From the NCBI RefSeq assembly GCF_001311885.1, contig NZ_BBCE01000012.1, forward strand, positions 1-64,000: a DNA stretch of 64,000 bases, written 5' to 3'. The position numbers were made by a program, and so were the translations under genes. The DNA is from Syntrophomonas palmitatica JCM 14374 (GTDB lineage Bacteria; Bacillota; Syntrophomonadia; Syntrophomonadales; Syntrophomonadaceae). Below the pieces are notes generated by a model, which worked only from the letters and a program-made list of their open reading frames with translations, was not told the origin of the DNA and did no database searches. Of this stretch, positions 55,288 to 64,000 are shown piece by piece. The first letter of the stretch is position 1. Every line of letters starts with the position of its first letter.

Positions 55288-56493
55288 CTATATTCCATAC
55301 AGCCGGTTGTTACGAGCAAAGTTGGCAATCAGCATCAGCATCCACTTGGTAAAGTAGATAGCTATAAGCACACTGGCTATAATACCGATGGTCAAGGTCA
55401 CTGCAAAGCCCTTAACCGGACCTGTTCCCAGGTACATTAAAATCAGTGCCGTAATAAGGGTGGTAACATTGGAGTCGAAAATAGTCCAGAAAGCCCGTTT
55501 ATAGCCCGCATCAATAGCGGCCTGCAGTGTTTTGCCCAGGCGCAGTTCTTCCTTAAGCCGTTCATAGATAATAACATTAGCATCCACCGCCATTCCAACC
55601 GACAGGACAAAACCGGCTATACCGGGCAAGGTCAAGACCGATCCCAGTAAAGCCATCACCCCCAAAACCACTACCGCATATAAAGCCAGCGAAATGTCTG
55701 CCACTAATCCCGGCAAACGGTAATAACCCAACATGAACACCAAAATAGCAATCATGGCAACCAACCCGCCCTGAATACTCTTTTGCAGTGAATCCGCACC
55801 CAAGGTAGGGCCAATGGAACGTTTTTCGATTACCTTGAAGCTGACAGGCAGGGCGCCTGAACGCAAGAGCACTGCCAGGTCGTTAGCTTCTTTGGCGGTA
55901 AATGTGCCTTCAATAACAGCACTCCCCTCAGTAATGGCCTGTTTTACCGTAGGTGAACTAATTGGTTTGTTATCAATTACAATAACCAGAGGTTTACCCA
56001 CATTAGCTGCAGTAGCCTCTCCGAACAATTTAGCGCCTTGTTTATCAAACTCCAGCACGACTTCGAAGTCGGTACTGTTACTGGCTTTTCTGGCCTGAGC
56101 ATCTTTCAGGTGTTTTCCGGTAAGGAGAACATTGCCCTTTTCATCCCAGAATTCCAACTGGGCCGTGTTCTTCAAAATATCGACCGCTGCCTCCGGATCT
56201 TTTTCTCCGGCGATTTCTATTACCACCCGGTCATTTCCCTGAGGATAGAGAGCGGTTTCTTTAACTCCCAGTTTATCTACGCGGTCGCGCAGGATACCTA
56301 CCGCTTTTTGAATCGTATCTGCAGTAACCTTTTGTCCCGGTTTTTCCTGAGCCTGTAATACTACCCTCAAGCCGCCGCGCAAGTCAAGTCCAAGGTTAAT
56401 GGCATTGGCAATGGGTTGATAAGTAAAATAAGTAAGGGCTGCCAGAGCTAAAACAATAAGAGAAATGATAAAAATACTGGTGTTCTTCTGCAC
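55288..56493 (-). CDS. secD: Protein translocase subunit SecD
   Basis: About 401 residues from GTG 56493, with GGAGG seven bases upstream; an earlier ATG would put that site inside the gene. First helix, then NLGLDLRGGLRVVLQAQ, the periplasmic domain (AVGILRDRVDKLGVKE), and five C-terminal helices with GFVLSVGMAVDANVIIYERLKEEL and AFWTIFDSNVTTLITALI. It partners SecF. Separate SecD and SecF genes are the rule here, unlike the fused SecDF of Bacillus. Confidence 0.94.
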   Translation of the reverse strand: MQKNTSIFIISLIVLALAALTYFTYQPIANAINLGLDLRGGLRVVLQAQEKPGQKVTADTIQKAVGILRDRVDKLGVKETALYPQGNDRVVIEIAGEKDPEAAVDILKNTAQLEFWDEKGNVLLTGKHLKDAQARKASNSTDFEVVLEFDKQGAKLFGEATAANVGKPLVIVIDNKPISSPTVKQAITEGSAVIEGTFTAKEANDLAVLLRSGALPVSFKVIEKRSIGPTLGADSLQKSIQGGLVAMIAILVFMLGYYRLPGLVADISLALYAVVVLGVMALLGSVLTLPGIAGFVLSVGMAVDANVIIYERLKEELRLGKTLQAAIDAGYKRAFWTIFDSNVTTLITALILMYLGTGPVKGFAVTLTIGIIASVLIAIYFTKWMLMLIANFARNNRLYGI

Positions 56494-56620
56494 TACTTTT
56501 CCTCCTTCCAACAAACTTCATCTATATAATGTGAGTTCCGTTTCTGTTGGGAATCACTATATAATGAATAATAAAACCTTTCCCATGGCGCTTTGCATTG
56601 TTTTATCCTTGTTTATTAAT

Positions 56621-57280
56621 CTACAACAGGCGAACTTCGTTTATAAGCAGTTCGAATTCACACCCTAAGAAACCCGCCGCCCGCCGACATAACAGCATGC
56701 GGCTGAGAAATATCTCAAAATACTCCATTACCGGGCATACTTTGGTGTCGATAGACAATTCCATGCTGATTATGCGGGCCTGCTCGTCAATATTTATAAT
56801 TGAGTGATTTACCGCGTAATTAACCCGGTCATGAATATCAAAATTAGCTATATCAGGATTTCTAACCCGATTACGATGCACATGCGATTTGTCGGCCAGT
56901 ATTAATGCTGCTGCCACTTCGCTGACAGGATGGCCGCTGCCCTCATCATGGTTACCAATGGCCGCTGTAATAACCGCAATTTCTTCGGGATCCATGTTCA
57001 AATCATGCAAAATCCTGAAAGCCATCAAAGCTCCGCTTTGACTGTGACCGTTACGGTTTACCACATTACCCAAATCATGCAGATAAGCCGCCATTCCAGC
57101 TAATTCCGCGCGCCGTTCATCATAGCCCAATCTAAGCAGGATTTCGCGGCTTACGCGGCTTACGATGGCAATATGCAGCGGCCCATGATCAGTATAGCCC
57201 ATAACCCCGAGGTGCTCATTGCCTTTCTTAATAAAAGCGTTAATTAAAGAATTACTGGCCAGATCCTGCAGACTGAGCAT
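56621..57280 (-). CDS. HD-domain phosphohydrolase
   Basis: A 219-residue protein with the full HD signature: YTDHGPLHIAIVSR, MAAYLHDLGNVVNRNGHSQSG, AIGNHDEGSG, ALILADKSHVHR. It should be a metal-dependent phosphohydrolase on a nucleotide or cyclic nucleotide; the substrate is unknown. It abuts yajC at its ATG and lies between yajC and secD, a position shared in several Clostridia (from memory). Confidence 0.85.
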   Translation of the reverse strand: MLSLQDLASNSLINAFIKKGNEHLGVMGYTDHGPLHIAIVSRVSREILLRLGYDERRAELAGMAAYLHDLGNVVNRNGHSQSGALMAFRILHDLNMDPEEIAVITAAIGNHDEGSGHPVSEVAAALILADKSHVHRNRVRNPDIANFDIHDRVNYAVNHSIINIDEQARIISMELSIDTKVCPVMEYFEIFLSRMLLCRRAAGFLGCEFELLINEVRLL

Positions 57281-57556
57281 TTATTCGTCCTCGGTTTTGT
57301 AGGCTATGGCTCGTTTTAAAAACTCAATTTCAGTGTTGTCGGCCACCTTCATCACAACCGTATCTTCTTTAATACGTGTGATGGTTCCTTTAATTCCACC
57401 GATAGTTACTGCTTTGTCGCCCTTTTTAAGGCTTTCCAGCAGTGCCTTGTGTTGTTTTTCCTGGCTCTTGCGAGGTCTCACCGCGAAGAAATAAAAAATC
57501 CCCACAAAAAGCAGAAAATAGATGGCAATGGTTATCCATCCCTGGTACTTCTCCAA
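57281..57556 (-). CDS. yajC: Preprotein translocase subunit YajC
   Basis: A 91-residue protein with one N-terminal membrane helix (IAIYFLLFVGIFYFFAVRP), then QKQHKALLESLKKGDKAVTIGGIKGTI and IKEDTVVMKVADNTEIEFLKRAI. It is the accessory subunit of SecDF. The TTG start has GAGGTG upstream. It sits between tgt and the HD gene in the classic tgt-yajC-secDF arrangement. Confidence 0.93.
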   Translation of the reverse strand: MEKYQGWITIAIYFLLFVGIFYFFAVRPRKSQEKQHKALLESLKKGDKAVTIGGIKGTITRIKEDTVVMKVADNTEIEFLKRAIAYKTEDE

Positions 57557-57612
57557 ACCAAATCACCTCACGCAAACTTTAAATCAATTCGCCATAACTT
57601 GGTCAAATCCTG

Positions 57613-58731
<1,119 letters not shown>

Positions 58732-58763
58732 CTAAATAAATCCTTATTAAATTAACATATTAT

Positions 58764-58787
58764 TTTTTTGCGAGCGCAGCGAAGCAT
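58764..58787 (-). repeat. REP-like palindrome copy
   Basis: TTTTTTGCGAGCGCAGCGAAGCATT is an inverted member of the GCTTCGCTGCGCTxGCAATGACA family. The remainder of 58,723-58,968 also has a CTGTG repeat (58911-58961) and no gene. Confidence 0.5.
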
Positions 58788-58910
58788 TCTAAAATATTAT
58801 GGAAAGAGACGCATGCCGCGCTGCGATAGCAATAATATGCCGTTTGCTGCGCATAATAAGTCGACTACGTAAGTTGAGTTATTGATACGATAACTTCCGG
58901 GACAATTACA

Positions 58911-58961
58911 AATAATCATCTGTGTAGATAAGTGTTTAATCTGTGTTCATACGTGGCTGAT
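58911..58961 (+). repeat. CTGTG repeat family copy
   Basis: ATCATCTGTGTAGATAAGTG then TTTAATCTGTGTTCATACG and GTGGCTGAT; the core CTGTGTTCAT is shared with the copy at 61075 and others. Confidence 0.5.
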
Positions 58962-58968
58962 ACTTCTT

Positions 58969-60030
58969 CTACACCACCAGCATGGCGTCACCGTAGCTGA
59001 AAAAGCGGTATCCTTCCCTAATAGCGTGGTGATAAGCATTCATGGTATTATTATAGCCGGCAAAAGCAGCTACCAGCATCAAGAGCGATGACTGCGGCAG
59101 GTGAAAATTAGTTACCAGCCCATCAATAGCCCTAAATTTATAGCCCGGATAAATGAAACAGCCTGTTTCCTTTTCACCACTGGTAAAACCTTGTCGCTTC
59201 GCATCGAAAAAGGACTCCAGGGTTCTAACCGATGTGGTTCCGACCGCGATTATGCGATAGCCTTCTTTTCTAGTATCATTTAAAAGCTGAGCCGTATCGC
59301 TGTCCAGACGGCAGTATTCAAGGTGCATCTGGTGCTGCCTGATATCAGAGCTATCAACGGGTCTAAAGGTTCCCAAACCAACATGCAGTAAAACCCGGGT
59401 AATATTAACACCCATTTGGGCAATCTCGTCCAGCAAAGGCCTGGTAAAATGCAGACCCGCTGTAGGCGCAGCCGCCGAACCGGCCTTGGAAGCATAAACT
59501 GTTTGATATCTTTCCCGGTCATCATCATTGGCTTCTCTTTTTATATAAGGAGGCAGGGGCATTTTCCCCATCTCCTCTATAAATGCTATTTCATCAATGC
59601 AATTACGAAAGGCAATCATCCTTCCGCCAGGAGTCTCGCTAAAACCCAAAATCTCAATCTTTTCATCATAAGGAGCCGGAAAATTAACGATAGTTCCAGG
59701 GGTTAACCTTTTTGCCGGACGGACTAGAGCCTCCCATGCATCGGTATGCTTCTTCAGCAAAAGGATTTCTACTCTGGCGCCGGTGTCTTTAAAGGCAAAA
59801 AGCCTGGCCGGTATAACTTTAGTTTCGTTCAGTACCAGTGTGTCTCCGGGCCGCAAATACTCAGTAATATCCCGAAACACCCTGTCATGCATAGATCCGG
59901 TCTGGCGTTCAACCACCAATAGACGCGATCTGTCACGATCCCGAGCCGGATATTGGGCAATTAAATCTGGTGGCAGTTCAAAGTTGTAACTCTCCAGCTT
60001 ATATAATTCTTGTTTTATAAATTCATTCAT
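58969..60030 (-). CDS. queA: S-adenosylmethionine:tRNA ribosyltransferase-isomerase
   Basis: A ~353-residue enzyme. It starts at MNEFIKQEL (GAGG nine bases upstream); an ATG at 60045 overlaps the preceding stop (ATGA) and is an alternative. It has FELPPDLIAQYPA, RDRSRLLVV, LNETKVIPARL, TAGLHFTRPLLDEI, HVGLGTFRPV, GTTSVRTLE and TNFHLPQSSLLMLVAAFAG. It transfers and isomerises the ribosyl group of AdoMet onto preQ1-tRNA. It is 4 bases from DUF2905 and near queH and tgt. Confidence 0.95.
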   Translation of the reverse strand: MNEFIKQELYKLESYNFELPPDLIAQYPARDRDRSRLLVVERQTGSMHDRVFRDITEYLRPGDTLVLNETKVIPARLFAFKDTGARVEILLLKKHTDAWEALVRPAKRLTPGTIVNFPAPYDEKIEILGFSETPGGRMIAFRNCIDEIAFIEEMGKMPLPPYIKREANDDDRERYQTVYASKAGSAAAPTAGLHFTRPLLDEIAQMGVNITRVLLHVGLGTFRPVDSSDIRQHQMHLEYCRLDSDTAQLLNDTRKEGYRIIAVGTTSVRTLESFFDAKRQGFTSGEKETGCFIYPGYKFRAIDGLVTNFHLPQSSLLMLVAAFAGYNNTMNAYHHAIREGYRFFSYGDAMLVV

Positions 60031-60041
60031 GATCTGGTTCC

Positions 60042-60266
60042 TCATCTTCTCCCCAGTAATGAAAAAACCAGCGTTAATATCAAACTTATAATAATACAGG
60101 CGCCTAACGGGAAATAAAAGCTGAAATTCTCGCGTTTAATATATATATCCCCTGGTATATGCATACCCTGCGGACTAATGCGGGTTATTACCAGCATCAA
60201 AAAGCCTGCCAAAAGCAGCGAAATCCCAACCCCCATTATTATTTTAGCCAGACCCGCCAGATTCAT
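60042..60266 (-). CDS. DUF2905 membrane protein
   Basis: A 74-residue protein with two membrane helices (about 8-28 and 48-70) around SPQGMHIPGDIYIKRENFSFYFPLG, the family core. The function is unknown. It overlaps the queH stop (ATG inside GTGCTCC-type junction, four bases) and the queA region, suggesting co-transcription. Confidence 0.87.
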   Translation of the reverse strand: MNLAGLAKIIMGVGISLLLAGFLMLVITRISPQGMHIPGDIYIKRENFSFYFPLGACIIISLILTLVFSLLGRR

Positions 60267-60835
60267 TGTGCTCCTCCCATTTTAAAAATGTTTCTGGTCA
60301 GCTCTTTGGGAGCATAGCGTTCCATTTCACTGTACAAACAACCGCAGTATTGCTGGCGATAAAGCCCGATCGCCCGGGAACGTTCCCCCGTAGTTTTAAA
60401 ACCTGGCCTAAAATCCTGGTATAAAAACGGCACCCCGTGTTTTTCTCCGATATCATGTCCTATTTCTTTTATTAAATCGTGCTTCTGATATTTGCTGACC
60501 AGCAAAGTACTGCTGAAGGCATCAAATTTGCCTTCCTTGGCTATGTGCGCGGCTTTCTCCAAACGCATCCGGTAACAGAACAGACAACGCCGGTTTTCCC
60601 GGTAAGTAATCCCCTGGAAATACTCGACAGGATTGTAATCCTCGTCATAAATTACCTTCAAATCCACCTGGCCGGCGTATTGCTGCAGGGCTTCGCGTCG
60701 TTTTATATATTCACTGTAGGGGTGAATATTGGGATTATAGAAATATCCCATAATTTCATAGCCCTGTTGGCGCAATTCCGGCACGGGATATGTTGCGCAA
60801 GGACCGCAGCAAATATGCAGAAGAATTTTGCTCAT
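60263..60835 (-). CDS. queH: Epoxyqueuosine reductase QueH
   Basis: A 190-residue protein with LLHICCGPCATYPV, GYFYNPNIHPYSEY, RCLFCYRMRLEKAA, SSTLLVSKYQKHDLI and YRQQYCGCLYS. Its four conserved Cys bind an iron-sulfur cluster. It reduces epoxyqueuosine to queuosine and replaces the cobalamin-dependent QueG. AGGAGG precedes the ATG. Together with tgt and queA it makes this a queuosine locus. Confidence 0.93.
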   Translation of the reverse strand: MSKILLHICCGPCATYPVPELRQQGYEIMGYFYNPNIHPYSEYIKRREALQQYAGQVDLKVIYDEDYNPVEYFQGITYRENRRCLFCYRMRLEKAAHIAKEGKFDAFSSTLLVSKYQKHDLIKEIGHDIGEKHGVPFLYQDFRPGFKTTGERSRAIGLYRQQYCGCLYSEMERYAPKELTRNIFKMGGAQ

Positions 60836-60861
60836 AATACCTCCTGGATAATAGAGAACAA

Positions 60862-60906
60862 TTTAACACAGATACACACTGATGTTTCATCAGACTAACA
60901 CAGATT
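60862..60906 (+). repeat. CTGTG repeat family copy
   Basis: AACACAGATACACACTGATG and TTTCATCAGACTAACACAGATT are inverse-oriented versions of the CTGTGTTCATCTGTGG words. Confidence 0.45.
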
Positions 60907-61043
60907 GTTTATTAATAGCCCACCTTTCGCAGTTGATATTTACTGCGACACAATTTAATTGTCATTGTTATGAATACTAACGTTCTTGTCATTAGAAGGA
61001 GCGTTAGCGATGCGGCGATCTAAAAGGTTAAGGCGAAGGGAAA

Positions 61044-61102
61044 GATTGCTTCGCTGCACTAGCAATGACAAGAAATCATCTGTGTTCATCTGTGGTTAAT
61101 CG
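61044..61102 (+). repeat. REP-like palindrome plus CTGTG repeat
   Basis: GATTGCTTCGCTGCACTAGC and AATGACA (61044-61070) are directly followed by ATCTGTGTTCATCTGTGG and TTAATCG (61075-61102), so both repeat families sit end to end. Besides these, 60836-61095 shows no gene. Confidence 0.55.
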
Positions 61103-62139
61103 TTACTTTCATCCTCGAATAACTGTGGTTCTTGAAAACTACCTTTAAACTTTATTCCCAGGTGACGATAGGCCAGTTCGGTAGCGATTCGTCCCCGCGG
61201 GGTCTTTTGGATGAAACCCAGTTTTAATAGGAAAGGCTCGTATACGTCGGTTACCGTATCACTTTCCTCGGAAACACACGCAGATAAAGTCTCCAACCCT
61301 ACCGGGCCTCCATTAAATTTATTGATAATAGCTTCCAGGATCATGCGGTCTACGTTATCCAGACCCTGCTCATCAATTTCCAGCATATCAAGGGCCCGCC
61401 GGGCCATATCACGGTCGATATTTCCCTCACCCTTTACCAGAGCAAAATCGCGCACCCGTTTTAGAAGTCTATTGGCTACCCGCGGGGTGCCGCGGGAACG
61501 CCGGGCTATTTCATAAGCTCCATCGTTATTTATGTCAAGTTTTAATATCCGTGATGCTCTTAATATTATTCTTTCCAAATCTTCCACTTCATAAAAATCA
61601 AGGCGGCAGTTAATGCCAAAACGGTCCCGCAAGGGAGAACTTAACAAGCCTGGACGGGTAGTAGCTCCAATTAGGGTAAAGGGGGGCAGATCAATACGCA
61701 GGGTGCGCGCGCCTGGGCCTTTGCCGATTATAATATCTATAACAAAGTCCTCCATGGCCGGGTACATTATTTCCTCAACGCTTCGGTTCAAACGATGAAT
61801 TTCATCAATAAACAAGACTTCTCCCGGCTCCAGGTTAGTCAATATAGCAGCCAGATCGCCAGGTCTCTCTATAGCCGGCCCCGACGTTTTGCGAATGGGG
61901 CGTCCGGTTTCACCCGCAATAATCGTCGCCAGGGTGGTTTTACCCAATCCGGGCGGACCGCTCAAAAGCACATGGTCCAGGCTTTCTGCTCTTTCCCGGG
62001 CAGCCTCAATCGAAATTGCTATGTTTTCCTTTACTTTGCCCTGACCTATGTAATCCTGAAGGCGTAAGGGGCGAAGAGACGATTCATTACTGTCGTCCTC
62101 GCCTGTTAGGTGAGGAGAAAGCAACCGCTCATCCTGCAT
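61096..62139 (-). CDS. ruvB: Holliday junction helicase RuvB
   Basis: A 347-residue AAA+ ATPase: [18 protein letters not shown], Walker [13 protein letters not shown], Walker [11 protein letters not shown], sensor 1 [20 protein letters not shown], and the C-terminal winged helix ([30 protein letters not shown]). It drives branch migration of Holliday junctions with RuvA. AAGGAGG precedes the ATG; the gap to ruvA is 15 bp. Confidence 0.96.
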   Translation of the reverse strand: MQDERLLSPHLTGEDDSNESSLRPLRLQDYIGQGKVKENIAISIEAARERAESLDHVLLSGPPGLGKTTLATIIAGETGRPIRKTSGPAIERPGDLAAILTNLEPGEVLFIDEIHRLNRSVEEIMYPAMEDFVIDIIIGKGPGARTLRIDLPPFTLIGATTRPGLLSSPLRDRFGINCRLDFYEVEDLERIILRASRILKLDINNDGAYEIARRSRGTPRVANRLLKRVRDFALVKGEGNIDRDMARRALDMLEIDEQGLDNVDRMILEAIINKFNGGPVGLETLSACVSEESDTVTDVYEPFLLKLGFIQKTPRGRIATELAYRHLGIKFKGSFQEPQLFEDESND

Positions 62140-62154
62140 AGGACTGCCTCCTTC

Positions 62155-62754
62155 CTATTTCTTAATCTGCTGAGCGCGAGCCTGTAAGACCAGCTTGATA
62201 TTATCAGCGGCATTATCAGTCAAACACCCCTCAGACTTGAGATGCAAGACCAGCGGGAAAACCTCAGCCCGCTGGTAGCCCAGGGATTCCAGGGCTTCCA
62301 AAACATCATTCAACCAGACTTCGTTACCACTCTCCTGAACTCCGGGAAGCAATGCCTCTACTTTATCCTTTAATTCAAAAAGCAAACGTTCCGCGCTTTT
62401 TTTCCCAATCCCCGGAATCTTGGTGAGCAGTTTGAGATCCTGGCTGGCAACAGCCTGGAAGAACTGATCCGGGTCCATAAAATCCAAAATATTCATAGCC
62501 CCTTTGGCTCCCATGCCGCTGACTCCTAACAGGGTTTTAAACAGGGACAGTTCTTCACGTTTGCTGAAACCGTATATTTTACATTCGTTTTCCAGAACTT
62601 GAAAGTGGGTATGTAAAACTACAATGGAACCTAGCTGCGGTAAAGATGCGGCGTTGCGACTGTGAACCACAACTTCATAACCTAGGCCCTGGACATCTAT
62701 AATAACCCTAGATTCCTGCTTTTCTAGCAAAATACCCCGTATATAGGCTATCAT
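62155..62754 (-). CDS. ruvA: Holliday junction helicase RuvA
   Basis: About 199 residues from ATG 62754 (GAGGTGA upstream). Domain I (MIAYIRGILLEK, VIIDVQGLGYEV), domain II with two helix-hairpin-helix motifs (LLGVSGMGAKGAMNIL, LTKIPGIGKKSAERLLFEL) and a C-terminal domain III that binds RuvB. It holds the four-way junction as a tetramer. Confidence 0.96.
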   Translation of the reverse strand: MIAYIRGILLEKQESRVIIDVQGLGYEVVVHSRNAASLPQLGSIVVLHTHFQVLENECKIYGFSKREELSLFKTLLGVSGMGAKGAMNILDFMDPDQFFQAVASQDLKLLTKIPGIGKKSAERLLFELKDKVEALLPGVQESGNEVWLNDVLEALESLGYQRAEVFPLVLHLKSEGCLTDNAADNIKLVLQARAQQIKK

Positions 62755-62865
62755 CAAATCACCTCAATTTATACACTTTTTGGGGGCAAGACAAAATAGA
62801 TTCCCCACCATTATAGATAAATCCGCAGCCATTTCCATAAAAGTGGTTGCATAATACGCTTTCTT

Positions 62866-63354
62866 TTAATTGCTATAGCTTTGCATGCGATAGAAGTGTA
62901 AATGACAAATCGCTATGGCCAGCGCGTCAGCGGCATCATCCGGCCGCGGCATCTCTTTCATATTCAGCAATTTCTGCACCATTAACTGCACCTGGCGTTT
63001 ATCAGCCTGTCCATAACCAACCACCGCTTGTTTCACCTGCAACGGTGTATATTCAGCCACAGCCACCCCGGCCGCGGCGGCTGCTAATAATATTACTCCT
63101 CTGCCCTGAGCCACGGTGACAATAGTTTTGGCATTTTTAAAGTAGAAGATTTCCTCTACCACTACCACATCCGGCTTATGTACTGTCAGAAGGCCATTCA
63201 CTTCTTGATGTATATGCCACAGCCTCTGCGGCATACTGGTTTTGGCACTGGTGTTTATAGTTCCATATTCTAATAATTGAGCTTTTCCCGCAACCTGTTC
63301 CAGGACGCCATAACCGGTGGTAGCCGTACCGGGGTCAATACCCAGAACCTTCAT
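62866..63354 (-). CDS. ruvC: Holliday junction resolvase RuvC
   Basis: About 162 residues from ATG 63354. RNase H-like fold with catalytic acids in LGIDPGTATTGYG, VVVEEIFYF and PDDAADALAIAICH. It cuts Holliday junctions held by RuvAB. GGAAGGACG is a suitable ribosome site before the ATG. ruvC-ruvA-ruvB lie in order on the minus strand. Confidence 0.95.
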   Translation of the reverse strand: MKVLGIDPGTATTGYGVLEQVAGKAQLLEYGTINTSAKTSMPQRLWHIHQEVNGLLTVHKPDVVVVEEIFYFKNAKTIVTVAQGRGVILLAAAAAGVAVAEYTPLQVKQAVVGYGQADKRQVQLMVQKLLNMKEMPRPDDAADALAIAICHLHFYRMQSYSN

Positions 63355-63496
63355 CTGTAATTCGTCCTTCCGGCTCAATCTTCATCATTTATATTACTGC
63401 ATTATTTCATCTCTTGCCATGTTAAAGCAACAACATAAGAACACTTACGATATAAGCAAAAAAATATTCGCCGTTCGGGCAATCACTTTGGCTTTT

Positions 63497-63527
63497 TGAC
63501 TGCCTCGCTGCGTTCGCAAAATGACAG
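63497..63527 (+). repeat. REP-like palindrome copy
   Basis: GACTGCCTCGCTGCGTTCGC then AAAATGACAG is a further REP-like copy. The surrounding 63,470-63,540 also has GGCAG/CTGCC and ATTCG/CGAAT pairings. Confidence 0.5.
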
Positions 63528-63614
63528 GGCAGCGACGAATAAAAACAAATCACAGTATGGGTTGTTTTATAGCTTGGGGTATGAGGGGCTTTCTGAAGGG
63601 CATCCGCTATTATA

Positions 63615-63652
63615 AAAACGGGAAGCAATCTCCTGCTTCCCGTTTTTACAGG
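63615..63652. terminator. Terminator after the BofC-like gene
   Basis: AAAACGGGAAGCA, loop ATCTCC, TGCTTCCCGTTTTT: a strong hairpin with T/A tracts on both strands, overlapping the stop codon of the BofC-like gene. Confidence 0.88.
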
Positions 63653-64000
63653 TATTCATCCAGGTTTTCCAAGGTATCATTTAAGGCTGCTTCTGATCTA
63701 AATTCATATTTGCCATGTTGTAAAGCCTGTTGTACTTCTTGTGGCAAGGTCTCAATACGTATAGCCGTTACTCTGATAAGAGCTTCATCATCAACCGGCC
63801 CAGAGTACACAGCAATAAAGCCCTTATATTCCTTTAATCTAAAAACTTTTTGGTCTTTAGGACAAAAATCGTTTATGACCTGGTGAATCAGCAAGGTATC
63901 ATTTAGCAGCGATAACGAATAGCCTTCATTTGACGGATACATCTTTCTCAGCTCAGCCAGGTTTTTACCACGCAGCAGCCTTTCATAATCATATTTGCTT
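63646..64000 (-). CDS. BofC C-terminal-domain protein (5' end beyond the window)
   Basis: At least 118 codons, open through the right edge (SKYDYERLLRGKNLAELRKMYP...). The part seen includes IHQVINDFCPKDQKVFRLKEY and KGFIAVYSGPVDDEALIRVT, matching the C-terminal domain of BofC, a forespore protein that restrains intercompartmental sigma-K signalling in Bacillus. In Clostridia such genes lie near ruvC (from memory). The signal peptide or anchor, if present, lies outside the window. Confidence 0.75.
   Translation of the reverse strand, partial: SKYDYERLLRGKNLAELRKMYPSNEGYSLSLLNDTLLIHQVINDFCPKDQKVFRLKEYKGFIAVYSGPVDDEALIRVTAIRIETLPQEVQQALQHGKYEFRSEAALNDTLENLDEYL

Overview
The window looks like chromosomal DNA of an anaerobic, endospore-forming member of the Clostridia, plausibly a Syntrophomonas relative (inference). 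The reasons are the gene order queA-tgt-yajC-HD-secD-secF with ruvCAB beside it, sporulation genes (yyaC, spoVK, a BofC-like gene, a SprA-like gene), strong GGAGG ribosome binding sites with frequent TTG and GTG starts, a T-box leader, and oxygen-sensitive amino-acid catabolism (IorA/IorB). Most genes lie on the minus strand.

Region 1 (1-14,963) is an accessory island downstream of rlmD. It holds the start of an OLD-like ATPase, degenerate IS21-like and ~150-bp repeats, two small hypothetical genes, and one minus-strand defence operon: a SNF2 helicase with a probable PLD-like N-terminus, a DUF4391 protein, a type III Mod methyltransferase, a type III Res subunit, and a ~1,230-residue RecD-like helicase fused to a PD-(D/E)XK-type nuclease. 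A MerR/Xis-type DNA-binding gene lies upstream. Two detached copies of the rlmD 3' end (418-480 and 1115-1154) and a shared flanking repeat (262-297 and 14828-14858) suggest serial site-specific integration at the 3' end of rlmD.

Region 2 (14,964-35,600) is core genome: rlmD, iorB and iorA (separated by a bacteriohemerythrin and an HD-GYP protein), yyaC, speE, a DnaD-like/DnaB-like replication pair, a beta-CASP nuclease, a T-box-controlled Lrp regulator plus aminotransferase, a UbiB-type kinase with a phasin-like partner, tRNA-Lys(CTT), a SprA-like protein, mrp and a PPC/DUF296 protein.

Region 3 (35,700-48,910) has an ECF sigma/anti-sigma pair, ttcA-like, lexA with an SOS box, glnA, a DUF456 membrane protein, a methionine gamma-lyase/aluminium-resistance family enzyme, a MOSC protein, tcdA, cysK, the p-aminobenzoate genes pabC-pabB divergent from pabA, and yjbQ. 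Region 4 (49,160-64,000) has spoVK, hfq, miaA, lysA, a LapA-like protein, a cation diffusion facilitator, secF/secD, an HD protein, yajC, tgt, queA, DUF2905, queH, ruvB/ruvA/ruvC and a BofC-like gene cut by the window edge.

At least twelve conserved genes are broken by one-base indels, mostly in short homopolymers, and hfq carries an in-frame ochre codon. This pattern fits sequencing or assembly error better than gene decay, so frameshifted genes are annotated here at full length with the break position given.
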